Shown here: positions 1 through 6,432 of the stretch, piece after piece | Layout of the letters: every line of letters starts with the position of its first letter | Numbering within the stretch: position 1 is the first letter of the stretch | From: an uncultured Collinsella sp. | GTDB lineage: Bacteria > Actinomycetota > Coriobacteriia > Coriobacteriales > Coriobacteriaceae | NCBI GenBank assembly: GCA_900542165.1 | Contig: UQMM01000047.1 | Location: forward strand, 1 to 8,756 | Direction of reading: 5' to 3' | DNA length: 8,756 nt | The notes under the pieces: generated by a model | What the model saw: only the letters and a program-made list of their open reading frames with translations | The model's database searches: none | Told to the model about the DNA's origin: nothing | Position numbers and translations under genes: made by a program

Positions 1-402
1 GATCACGACCGACTGGCTGATTCCCGGCAGCGTGTATTCCTGGCGAAGCGCCGCCGCGGCACCGCAAAAGCTCGACACGCCGGGCACCACCTCGTAGTCC
101 ACGCCGCGCGCGTCGAGCGCGTCCATCTGCTCCTGGATGGCGCCGTACAGGCACGGGTCGCCCGTGTGCAGGCGCACCACTTCCTCGCCCCGCGCATCTG
201 CCGCGCACATCACGTCGAGCACTTCCTCCAAGGTCATGTGCGCGCTGTCGTAGACGATGCAGGATTCCTTGCACTCAGCGAGCAGCTCGGGGTTCACAAG
301 GCTTCCCGCCCAAACGACCACGTCGGCTGCGCGCAGAAGGCGCGCCCCGCGCAGCGTGATAAGGTCGGCGGCGCCCGAGCCTGCGCCAACGATATGAATC
401 AT
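1..402 (-). CDS. cobM: Precorrin-4 / cobalt-precorrin-4 C11-methyltransferase (partial, 3' end off the window)
   Basis: This is the N-terminal 134 codons of a SAM-dependent methyltransferase of cobalamin synthesis, which methylates C11 of the precorrin-4 (or cobalt-precorrin-4) ring in the cytoplasm. The reading frame is open to base 1. The start MIHIVGAGSGAADLITLRGA has the glycine-rich SAM loop (residues 6-10). VRLHTGDPCLYGAI (76-89) is the family hallmark GDP motif, and VVPGVSSFCGAAAALR with TLPGISQSV (from about 105) is typical of CobM/CbiF. The ATG at 402 is preceded on the minus strand by a GGGAAGGGAAGG purine tract, a good ribosome binding site. It is divergent from the cobalamin-controlled operon. 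Because the neighbouring chelatase is of the anaerobic CbiK type, the early-cobalt pathway enzyme (CbiF) is the likelier assignment; that part is inference. The remaining half of the gene lies outside the window. Confidence 0.93.
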   Translation of the reverse strand, partial: MIHIVGAGSGAADLITLRGARLLRAADVVVWAGSLVNPELLAECKESCIVYDSAHMTLEEVLDVMCAADARGEEVVRLHTGDPCLYGAIQEQMDALDARGVDYEVVPGVSSFCGAAAALRQEYTLPGISQSVVI

Positions 403-533
403 CCGAGCCTTCCCTTCCCGTTTCTCATCGCAACCGTTTACGCCGCCATTCGCGCAGCGGGCAAAACACGGCGCCTGCGGCGGCAATCGGCGCAAATACG
501 CAGGCAGGAGGCGCAATGCCGCCCGCCCTGGCT

Positions 534-562
534 TTGACACGTTCACAAGTGCCCACTATCAT
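534..562 (+). promoter_or_regulatory. Sigma70-type promoter of the cobalamin-riboswitch operon
   Basis: A perfect -35 box TTGACA (534-539) is followed after exactly 17 nt by TATCAT (557-562), one mismatch from TATAAT. Transcription would start near 569, about 30-40 nt before the cobalamin aptamer and about 290 nt before the cbiK start codon. Position, strand and spacing all fit a promoter for the plus-strand operon. No start site has been mapped, so this is a sequence-based prediction. Confidence 0.75.
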
Positions 563-599
563 AGTAAAAGTTTCGGCAACGAGCATATGACAATCGGAT

Positions 600-735
600 A
601 AAAGGAAATGACCGGCGCGGCGCCTGCACAGCCCGTGCTGGCTTGCGGAGGGAACCAGGTGGGAATCCTGGGCAAGGGACATTACTGTATAGGACGCGCG
701 GGCGAACCGCCTCGCGCCCCAAGCCAGACTGCTTC
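600..735 (+). promoter_or_regulatory. Cobalamin riboswitch aptamer
   Basis: The conserved B12 core is readable in order. P3 is formed by CTTGC (642-646) and GCAAG (672-676). Next come GGAGGGAA and the hairpin CCAGG (655-659) / CCTGG (667-671) enclosing TGGGAAT. The ACATTACTGTAT segment (679-690) matches the family's ACTGT block, and the B12 box is AAGCCAGACTGC (721-732). A peripheral hairpin GCGCGGGC / GCC-T-CGCGC (696-717, loop GAACC) lies between core and box, as the family allows. The outer boundaries are approximate. It is on the plus strand upstream of cbiK, so it should lower expression of the chelatase and transporter operon when cobalamin is plentiful. The core matches are seen directly; the direction of control is the family norm. 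Confidence 0.9.
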
Positions 736-739
736 GCCT

Positions 740-860
740 TTTCCTCACGGCATCGCCGTGGCGTTAGCTCCTTGTGAACCCCGAGGGGTGCGCTTTTCTT
801 TCGCTTGTGCCGACAAGCAACTGTCGCCGGGGGACCGGCAAACCGAGGAAAGGAAAAACC
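740..860 (+). promoter_or_regulatory. Structured expression platform between B12 aptamer and cbiK, with RBS
   Basis: This untranslated stretch holds several short perfect hairpins: CACGGC/GCCGTG (746-760, triloop), ACCC/GGGT (778-789), GCTTGT/ACAAGC (803-818) and GCCGG/CCGGC (826-839). The cbiK ribosome binding site is GAGGAAAGGA (845-854), six nt before the ATG at 861. The pyrimidine tract TTTTCTTTC (about 794-802) can pair, with one bulge, with GAAAGGAAAA over that site, looping out the two middle hairpins. This suggests control at translation initiation by masking the Shine-Dalgarno sequence. No convincing terminator (stable GC stem plus clean U run) is seen. The pairing is visible; the regulatory role is inferred. 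Confidence 0.5.
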
Positions 861-1787
861 ATGTCCGACCAGATGTCACGCCGCGGCTTCATGGGCGCCG
901 CAGCAACCGGAGCCGTCGCGCTCGCCGGATTCGCGCTCGCGGGCTGCTCCAACACCTCCGCGAGTTCCGAGAAATCGAGTGAAAAGGAGAAGGCCGTGAA
1001 GCCGGTCATCCTCGTCACGAGCTTCGGCACGAGCTACAACGACTCGCGCCACATCACCATCGGCGCCATCGAAGACGCTATCCGCGAGAAGTACTGGCAG
1101 GACTACGACATCCGCCGCGCCTTCACCGCGCAGATCATCATCGACAAGCTGAAGAAGCGCGACGGCATCACGATTGACAACATGACCGAGGCGCTCGACC
1201 GCTGTGTGGAAGACGGCGTGAAGGAAATCGTCGTGCAGCCGACGCATCTCATGGCTGGCCTGGAATACGCCGACGTGAAAGACGAGCTCGACAAGTACGC
1301 CGACAAGTTCGACAAGATCTCGCTCGGCGACCCGCTGCTCACCTCCGACGACGACTACAAGAAGGTGGCCGCAGCCATTAAGGAGAACATGGCGTCCTTC
1401 GACGACGGCAAGACGGCGCTGTGCCTCATGGGCCACGGCACCGAAGCCGATTCCAACGCCGACTATGCCAAGATGCAGGAAGTGTTCAAGAACGAGGGCT
1501 TGACGCAGTTCTTCGTCGGCACTGTCGAGGCTGAACCGACCTGCGAGGATGTTATCGCCGCCGCGAGCGCCGCAGGGTACAAGAAGGCCGTGCTCGCGCC
1601 GTTCATGGTGGTCGCGGGCGACCACGCGAACAACGACATGGCAGACGAGACCGACCCCGACAGCTGGGCTGCGAAGTTCGTGGCCGCCGGCTTCGAAGTG
1701 ACGTGCCTGCTCCAGGGTCTGGGACAGAACGCCGCGGTCGATGACATCTACGTCTCGCACGTGGACGACGCCATCGCCAAGCTGTAA
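861..1787 (+). CDS. cbiK: CbiK-type sirohydrochlorin cobaltochelatase, Tat-exported lipoprotein
   Basis: This 308-residue protein belongs to the anaerobic cobaltochelatase family, which inserts Co2+ (and can insert other metals) into sirohydrochlorin-type tetrapyrroles. It is recognised from SFGTSYNDS (54-62), RAFTAQIIIDKLKKRDGI, PTHLMAGLEY (127-136), LGDPLLTSDDDY, MGHGTEAD (190-197), FVGTVEAEPT, and PFMVVAGDHANNDM (247-260) followed by DSW and LQGLGQN. His192 and His255 match the two catalytic/metal histidines of Salmonella CbiK (145 and 207), and Glu135 matches its conserved glutamate. Unlike the usual cytoplasmic enzyme of about 264 residues, this one starts with a twin-arginine signal (SRRGFMG, residues 6-12), a hydrophobic stretch and a lipobox LAGC (Cys29), then a Ser/Glu/Lys linker. 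It should therefore be folded before export and anchored outside the membrane. The start at 861 is chosen because it has the RBS and begins the signal peptide; upstream in-frame codons lie in the structured leader. First gene of the B12-controlled operon. Confidence 0.93.
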   Translation: MSDQMSRRGFMGAAATGAVALAGFALAGCSNTSASSEKSSEKEKAVKPVILVTSFGTSYNDSRHITIGAIEDAIREKYWQDYDIRRAFTAQIIIDKLKKRDGITIDNMTEALDRCVEDGVKEIVVQPTHLMAGLEYADVKDELDKYADKFDKISLGDPLLTSDDDYKKVAAAIKENMASFDDGKTALCLMGHGTEADSNADYAKMQEVFKNEGLTQFFVGTVEAEPTCEDVIAAASAAGYKKAVLAPFMVVAGDHANNDMADETDPDSWAAKFVAAGFEVTCLLQGLGQNAAVDDIYVSHVDDAIAKL

Positions 1788-1796
1788 ACTCGCCGC

Positions 1797-1905
1797 GCAC
1801 GGGGGCGCCGGTCGCGTCCCCGTGCAACGGGCATGCGCCTTCCCCGACTGACGGCGCATGCCCGTTGCATTCGCATCCCGCCCGCCCACCGCACGGCGCG
1901 GGCGG
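1797..1905 (+). promoter_or_regulatory. Three successive hairpins in the cbiK-lipoprotein intercistronic gap
   Basis: The 144-nt gap holds three perfect stems. The first is GCACGGGG (1797-1804) with CCCCGTGC (1818-1825). The second is a 17-bp stem, 1823-1839 with 1853-1869, around a 13-nt loop. The third is CCGCCCGC (1878-1885) with GCGGGCGG (1898-1905). The first two share bases 1823-1825, so their full forms partly exclude each other. No U run follows any of them, so classic rho-independent termination is not indicated. A role in mRNA processing, 3'-end protection of the cbiK message, or uneven expression of cbiK and the transporter is plausible but inferred. Confidence 0.6.
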
Positions 1906-1931
1906 TCGAAGCGATTGAAAGGAACCACTCC

Positions 1932-2465
1932 ATGTTGAAGAAAACCCTCGCCTTCGCCTTGTCGGCGGCGCTTTTCGCGTTCTCGCTCGCCGGCTGCGGC
2001 GGAAATTCAATCGACAGCGCAAAGGCAAGCGATGCCGATTCCCAGGAAAAGACCGAACAGGCGGCCGATGCGCCCGAGGGCGCAAGCGCTGCCCCCATCA
2101 CCGCCGACAAGGTGGCCGACGGCACCTATCCGATCACCGTAGATTCCAGCTCGAACATGTTCAGGATTGTGGACGCCCAGCTCATCGTGGAAAACGGCTC
2201 CATGCACTGCGTGATGACACTTTCCGGCACGGGCTACGGCAAGCTCTTCATGGGCACGGGCGACGAGGCTGCCGCCGCGAGCGAGGCCGACTTCATCCCC
2301 TATGTGGAAAACGCGGAAGGCAAGTACACCTACGACGTACCCGTTGAAGCGCTCGACGAGGACACCGCCTGCGCCGCGTGGAGCATTAGAAAAGGGCAGT
2401 GGTACGACCGCACGCTCGTGTTCGAATCCGCCGGCGTCGATCTGCGCGCCGACGCGCTGAAGTAA
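1932..2465 (+). CDS. Small lipoprotein with a NEAT-like beta domain
   Basis: This is a 177-residue exported lipoprotein: Lys-Lys then a hydrophobic signal and lipobox LAGC (Cys22), a Ser/Asp/Glu/Ala-rich linker (about 24-58), and one compact domain at about 62-166. The domain begins DGTYPITV, runs through LIVENGSMHCVMTLSGTGY and the mid-domain segment LFMGTG, and ends YDVPVEALDEDTACAAW and WYDRTLVFES. Its strand pattern resembles NEAT domains, which bind heme and hand it on at Gram-positive surfaces, but the canonical YxxxY heme motif is not present, so ligand binding is unproven. It shares the PV..LDED.A..A and D.TL.F.S signatures with the N-terminal domain of the next gene product. The ATG at 1932 has GAAAGGAA upstream and starts the signal peptide. 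The gene lies 4 nt before the substrate-binding protein gene. A surface relay or accessory binding role for the transporter's ligand is the most reasonable guess. Confidence 0.85.
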   Translation: MLKKTLAFALSAALFAFSLAGCGGNSIDSAKASDADSQEKTEQAADAPEGASAAPITADKVADGTYPITVDSSSNMFRIVDAQLIVENGSMHCVMTLSGTGYGKLFMGTGDEAAAASEADFIPYVENAEGKYTYDVPVEALDEDTACAAWSIRKGQWYDRTLVFESAGVDLRADALK

Positions 2466-2469
2466 CGCC

Positions 2470-4041
2470 ATGCGGTCGATTCTTCCCAAGAAGGAAAGCA
2501 GGAAGCGCCGCAGCATCGCGGCGCGCGCGATCACCTGCGTTCTCGTCGCCCTGCTCGCGCTTCCCTTCGCGGGGTGCAGTGCGAGCCCGAACGCGACCGG
2601 TGGCACGGCGGGCTCTCAGGAATACACTGTGAGCGTCTCGCTTTCCGGCGGGTCAGGGCGCGCAAGCATCGCCTCACCCACCACAATTGTGAAGGATGGC
2701 GACACCTACACCGCGACCATCACCTGGTCGAGTTCGAACTACGACAAAATGACCGTCGACGGCGTGGACTACGCGCCTGTAAACGACGGCGGCAACTCCA
2801 CATTCGAGATACCCGTCACGCTCGACGAGGACATCGCCGTGTCGGCCGAGACCGTCGCCATGTCGACGCCGCACAGCATCGACTACACGCTCTACTTCGA
2901 CTCATCCACCATGAAGGAGAAATCGGGCGACGATGCAAGCGGCGGTTCCCCTGCGGTAACGGCTTCAAGCGCCGCGGCCGACTTCCACAACGCCGATTTG
3001 GGCTGCGGCTGGGAGCCGACGGGGGCGCTTCAGCTTGAATACGCCAAGCACTTCACTGTCGACGAGTACGAAGGCGGCCTGCGGCTTATCTGCGTTTCGA
3101 ACGGGGAGCGCTTCCTCGTGGTGCCGCAAGATGCGAAGGTACCTGATGGGTTGAGCTCCGACATCGCGGTCATAAGGCGCCCCGCCGACAAGGTGTACCT
3201 CGTGTCGTCGGCAACGATGTGCCTGGTCGACGCGCTCGATGCGAACGACAATATCTTAATGTCGGGCACGAAGGCCGACGATTGCTCGGTCGCGCGCTTC
3301 AAAAGCGCGCTCGAAAGTGGGGCGATCGCCTACGGCGGCAAGTACAGCGCGCCCGACTACGAGCGAATATCGGCCTCGGGCTGCACGCTCGCCATCGAGA
3401 ACACCATGATCAACCACACGCCCGATGTGAAGGAAAAGCTGCAGAAGCTCGGGCTCGTCGTGCTCACCGAACAGTCGTCGAGCGAGCCCGAAGCACTCGG
3501 GCGCGTCGAGTGGATTAAGCTTTTCGGCGTCCTGTTCGACAAGGAAGACGAGGCCGCGCACCTGTTCAACGAGCAGAAGGCCCGCGTCGAGCAAACGTCG
3601 GGGCTCGCGTCGTCAGGTAAAACCGTGGCGTATTTCTACATTAACTCGAACGGGGCCGCCGTCACGAGGCGGGCGGGCGACTACGTGGCGCAGATGATCG
3701 AGCTTGCAGGCGGCAGCTACGCGCTCGATGACGCGCAGACGGCGTCGACGTCAGGTTCGTCAGTAACGCTCGAAATGGAGCGCTTCTACGCGACGGCGAA
3801 GGATGCCGACATCATCGTCTACAACGGCACCATCGACGAATCGGTTGCCACCTTGAACGACTTCGTAGGCAAAAACGCGCTATTGTCGCAGTTCAAAGCC
3901 GTGAAGAACGGCAACGTCTGGGTCACAAGCGCCGACATGTACCAGCAGATGACTTCTACCGCCGACATTATCGACGAGCTGCACGGGGCGTTCACCGGCG
4001 ATGACGCGAGCGACTTCCATTATCTGAGGAAGCTCGGCTAG
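2470..4041 (+). CDS. ABC transporter substrate-binding lipoprotein with N-terminal NEAT-like domain
   Basis: This 523-residue lipoprotein should capture the ligand for the BtuC/FecCD-type permease encoded next. A basic start (KKESRKRRS) leads into a hydrophobic stretch and lipobox PFAGC (Cys36). Residues about 51-144 form a NEAT-like domain (EYTVSVSLSGGSGRASI, ITWSSSNYDKMTVDGVDY, EIPVTLDEDIAVSAE, IDYTLYFDS), paralogous to the domain of the preceding lipoprotein. After a low-complexity linker, residues about 185-523 are a periplasmic-binding-protein type III fold (BtuF/FecB-like), with APDYERISASGCTLAIENTM, LGLVVLTEQSSSEP, LGRVEWIKLFGVLFDKEDEA and a C-terminal ADIIVYNG and VTSADMYQQ region. 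There is no clear Shine-Dalgarno before the ATG. With a 4-nt gap to the upstream stop, translation is probably coupled. The ligand cannot be named from sequence; B12 control favours a corrinoid, cobalt complex or tetrapyrrole. Confidence 0.88.
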   Translation: MRSILPKKESRKRRSIAARAITCVLVALLALPFAGCSASPNATGGTAGSQEYTVSVSLSGGSGRASIASPTTIVKDGDTYTATITWSSSNYDKMTVDGVDYAPVNDGGNSTFEIPVTLDEDIAVSAETVAMSTPHSIDYTLYFDSSTMKEKSGDDASGGSPAVTASSAAADFHNADLGCGWEPTGALQLEYAKHFTVDEYEGGLRLICVSNGERFLVVPQDAKVPDGLSSDIAVIRRPADKVYLVSSATMCLVDALDANDNILMSGTKADDCSVARFKSALESGAIAYGGKYSAPDYERISASGCTLAIENTMINHTPDVKEKLQKLGLVVLTEQSSSEPEALGRVEWIKLFGVLFDKEDEAAHLFNEQKARVEQTSGLASSGKTVAYFYINSNGAAVTRRAGDYVAQMIELAGGSYALDDAQTASTSGSSVTLEMERFYATAKDADIIVYNGTIDESVATLNDFVGKNALLSQFKAVKNGNVWVTSADMYQQMTSTADIIDELHGAFTGDDASDFHYLRKLG

Positions 4042-4045
4042 CACC

Positions 4046-5086
4046 ATGAAAAGCCGACTTTCCATGACATACGACGAATCGGGGCGCGCCGCGCGGTGTC
4101 GCGTCGTGACGGCGCTGCTCGCTGTTGCCCTCATCGTGCTCGTCGGGGCCAACCTGTGCATCGGGAGCGTGCTCGTGCCAGCAGACCACATCCCCGGCAT
4201 CCTTTCGGGCGGCGCGGCCAATTCCATGGAAAGCCAGGTCATCTGGGAGATTCGCCTGCCGCGCGTGCTTTCAGCCGTGCTTCTCGGCGGGGCACTTTCG
4301 CTTTCCGGGTTCCTACTGCAGACGTTTTTCAACAACCCCATCGCCGACCCGTTCATCTTGGGCGTCTCCTCGGGCGCAAAGTTCGTCGTCGCGCTTACGA
4401 TGATCGCACTTCTGGACGCGAACCAGGCCATGTCCTCGCCGGCCATGGTGGCCGCAGCGTTTCTGGGCTCGCTTATCACCATCGGCTTCGTGCTCCTCAT
4501 CGCACGGCGCATAAGTTCCATGGCCATGCTCATCGTGGCGGGCGTCATGGTGGGATACATCTGCTCGGCGGCGACGAACTTCCTCATCGCCTTCGCCGAC
4601 GACCAGTCCATCGTGAACCTGCACAACTGGTCTTTGGGTAGCTTCTCGGGTTCGAGCTGGAACGACATCGCGGTCATCGCGGTCGTGGTGATCACCGTGA
4701 GCGCATGCGTATTCGCGATATCGAAGCCCCTTTCCGCCTTCCAGCTGGGAGAAGCCTACGCGAAAAGCGTCGGCGTGAACGTCGCACGCTTCCGCGTGGT
4801 GCTCGTCCTTCTAGCGAGCATGCTCTCTGCCTGCGTGACCGCGTTCGCTGGTCCGGTGTCGTTCGTAGGCATCGCGGTTCCGCATCTCGTGAAGTCGGCG
4901 TTGAAGTCGTCGAAGCCCATCCGCGTGATTCCTGCGTGCTTCTTGGGAGGCGCCATCTTCTGCGCGGGCTGCGATTTGATCGCGCGCACGCTGTTCTCCC
5001 CCGTCGAGCTTTCCATCAGCGCCGTCACCGCCATCTTCGGCGCGCCGGTGGTTATTGCACTCATGTTGAAGAAGCGGGTGAGGTAG
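4046..5086 (+). CDS. BtuC/FecCD-family ABC transporter permease
   Basis: This 346-residue polytopic membrane protein, probably with about ten helices, would form a homodimeric import channel. Family hallmarks are IRLPRVLSAVLLGGALSLSG (about 69-88), QTFFNNPIADPFILGVSSGA (about 92-111), the coupling-helix region LGEAYAKSVGVNVARFR (about 234-250), and GPVSFVGIAVPHLVK (about 269-283). The C-terminal ELSISAVTAIFGAPVVIALML is also characteristic. Length is normal for the family. The ATG at 4046 is 4 nt after the substrate-binding gene. A GAGGAAG at the end of that gene is about 12 nt upstream, somewhat far, and a second ATG at 4064 is possible. The stop TAG is immediately followed by the ATPase ATG, so the two products are probably made together. 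Family members carry siderophores, heme or cobalamin; the choice here rests on the riboswitch, not on this protein. Confidence 0.93.
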   Translation: MKSRLSMTYDESGRAARCRVVTALLAVALIVLVGANLCIGSVLVPADHIPGILSGGAANSMESQVIWEIRLPRVLSAVLLGGALSLSGFLLQTFFNNPIADPFILGVSSGAKFVVALTMIALLDANQAMSSPAMVAAAFLGSLITIGFVLLIARRISSMAMLIVAGVMVGYICSAATNFLIAFADDQSIVNLHNWSLGSFSGSSWNDIAVIAVVVITVSACVFAISKPLSAFQLGEAYAKSVGVNVARFRVVLVLLASMLSACVTAFAGPVSFVGIAVPHLVKSALKSSKPIRVIPACFLGGAIFCAGCDLIARTLFSPVELSISAVTAIFGAPVVIALMLKKRVR

Positions 5087-6403
5087 ATGGGGGAATTCGT
5101 GCCGCGGACCAAAACGCTCGGAGGGAACATTCCATGCTTGGCCAGTCCTGAGCTCGCACGAAAGCGCCAGAAGGCACTTTCGGCTCGTGCGGAACTGCGC
5201 GCGGAACGCCTCCTCCGAGCGCAGTCGAACCTCGAAACCCCGGTCGAAACGCAGGCTGACGGAGCGCCGCTTTTCCGCATAAGCGACCTGTCGGCGGGCT
5301 ACGACAAGAAGGTCGTAGTCGAAGGTGTCGATCTGGAGGTTCGCGCGGGCGACGTCGTGGCGCTCATCGGGCCGAACGGCTCGGGCAAGTCGACCATCTT
5401 GAAAACCATCACACGCCATCTTGCACCGCTTGCCGGCGCGGTCGAGCTCGACGGACGGGAGATTTCCCGATGGAAGACGGCGGAGTTCGCAAGGAACCTT
5501 GCCGTTATGCTGACAGATCGCCCCCGGACCGAGCTCCTCACCTGCCGCGATATCGTAGAGGCGGGAAGACATCCCTACACCGGGCGAATGGGCACACTCT
5601 CGCCCGACGACCATAGTCGGGTCGACGAGGCAATGAAAACCGCACATGTGGAAGAGCTCGCCGAGCGCGACTTCATGCAGATAAGCGATGGGCAACGCCA
5701 GCGCGTCATGCTCGCACGCGCCATCGCGCAGGATCCGCGTGTGCTCGTGCTCGACGAGCCCACGTCGTATCTCGATATCCGCTACCAGATCGACCTGCTG
5801 CGAATACTTCGCCACCTTGCGAAATCGCGGAATGTGGCTGTCATCATGTCCATCCACGAACTCGAGCTCGCGCAGAAAAGCGCCGACAAGGTGATTTGCG
5901 TGAAGGACGGCCGGGTCTTCCGCGCCGGCGCACCCGAGAACATATTCACGCGCGAGACAATTGGCGAGCTCTACGGCCTTCAGCATGGCACCTTCAACGA
6001 GCGCTTCGGCAGCGTGGAAATTGGGCGCCCACACGGTGATGCGCACACGTTCGTCATCGCCGGCGCAGGTACGGGGTCGGCTGTGTTTCGCCAGCTCATC
6101 CGGCAGGGCAAGGCGTTCTACGCGGGCGTTCTGCACGAAGGGGACATCGACTGCGAGCTCGCGCGCGACCTGGCGACGGAATGCGTGGCCGAGCGCGCCT
6201 TCGAGCCGATCGGGGATAAAACCATAGCCCGCGCCAAAGAGCTCCTCGTCCACTGTGCGCGCCTTATTGTGTGCCCCGCCGCCTTCGGCACCATAAACGC
6301 CCGCAACGCAGAGCTCGTCGCCTTCGCACGCTCGCATGGTATCGAGGTCATGCAAGCGTGCGAAGGCGCATCGGAGGATTCCCATTTGGAGCGGGAAGGA
6401 TAA
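5087..6403 (+). CDS. ABC transporter ATPase with divergent signature and C-terminal GxGxG domain
   Basis: This 438-residue protein is well above the roughly 260 usual for a FecE/BtuD ATPase. Residues 1-60 are a charged, Ala/Arg-rich extension. The nucleotide-binding domain spans about 61-300: Walker A GPNGSGKST (95-103), signature ISDGQRQRV (199-207, Asp in place of the first Gly of LSGGQ), Walker B VLVLDEP (219-225), D-loop SYLD and switch His257 (SIHE). The Q-loop segment reads VMLTDRPRTELLT (140-152), with no glutamine where one is expected. Residues about 315-438 form an additional alpha/beta domain opening FVIAGAGTGSAVFRQL, a GxGxG nucleotide-binding-like turn, followed by YAGVLHEGDID and a region around FEPIG; its function is unknown to me. 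The start is uncertain. ATG 5087 directly follows the permease stop with GTGAGG only 3 nt away. An in-frame TTG at 5138 lies behind a stronger GGAGGG (5120-5125). It energises import through the preceding permease. Confidence 0.88.
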   Translation: MGEFVPRTKTLGGNIPCLASPELARKRQKALSARAELRAERLLRAQSNLETPVETQADGAPLFRISDLSAGYDKKVVVEGVDLEVRAGDVVALIGPNGSGKSTILKTITRHLAPLAGAVELDGREISRWKTAEFARNLAVMLTDRPRTELLTCRDIVEAGRHPYTGRMGTLSPDDHSRVDEAMKTAHVEELAERDFMQISDGQRQRVMLARAIAQDPRVLVLDEPTSYLDIRYQIDLLRILRHLAKSRNVAVIMSIHELELAQKSADKVICVKDGRVFRAGAPENIFTRETIGELYGLQHGTFNERFGSVEIGRPHGDAHTFVIAGAGTGSAVFRQLIRQGKAFYAGVLHEGDIDCELARDLATECVAERAFEPIGDKTIARAKELLVHCARLIVCPAAFGTINARNAELVAFARSHGIEVMQACEGASEDSHLEREG

Positions 6404-6432
6404 ACTGAACTTTCTTTTAAGGATCCTCAGGC

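Noticed and set aside
425..562. Minus-strand 45-codon ORF (MIVGTCERVKARAGG...) just upstream of cobM
   Set aside because: It overlaps the plus-strand TTGACA/TATCAT promoter, has no clear ribosome binding site and resembles no family I know. GC-rich spurious frame is more likely, though its stop is only 22 nt before cobM.
778..800. Rho-independent terminator in the riboswitch leader (ACCC/GGGT then TTTTCTTT)
   Set aside because: Only 4 bp of stem with a 4-nt loop, four nt from an interrupted T run; too weak to call as a terminator.
1823..1869. Transcription terminator after cbiK
   Set aside because: The 17-bp stem is strong but is followed by a mixed sequence with no U run, and co-directional operon genes follow.
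876..1928. 350-codon minus-strand ORF opposite cbiK
   Set aside because: Antisense shadow with low-complexity Val/Arg/His-rich product; cbiK motifs are unambiguous on the plus strand.
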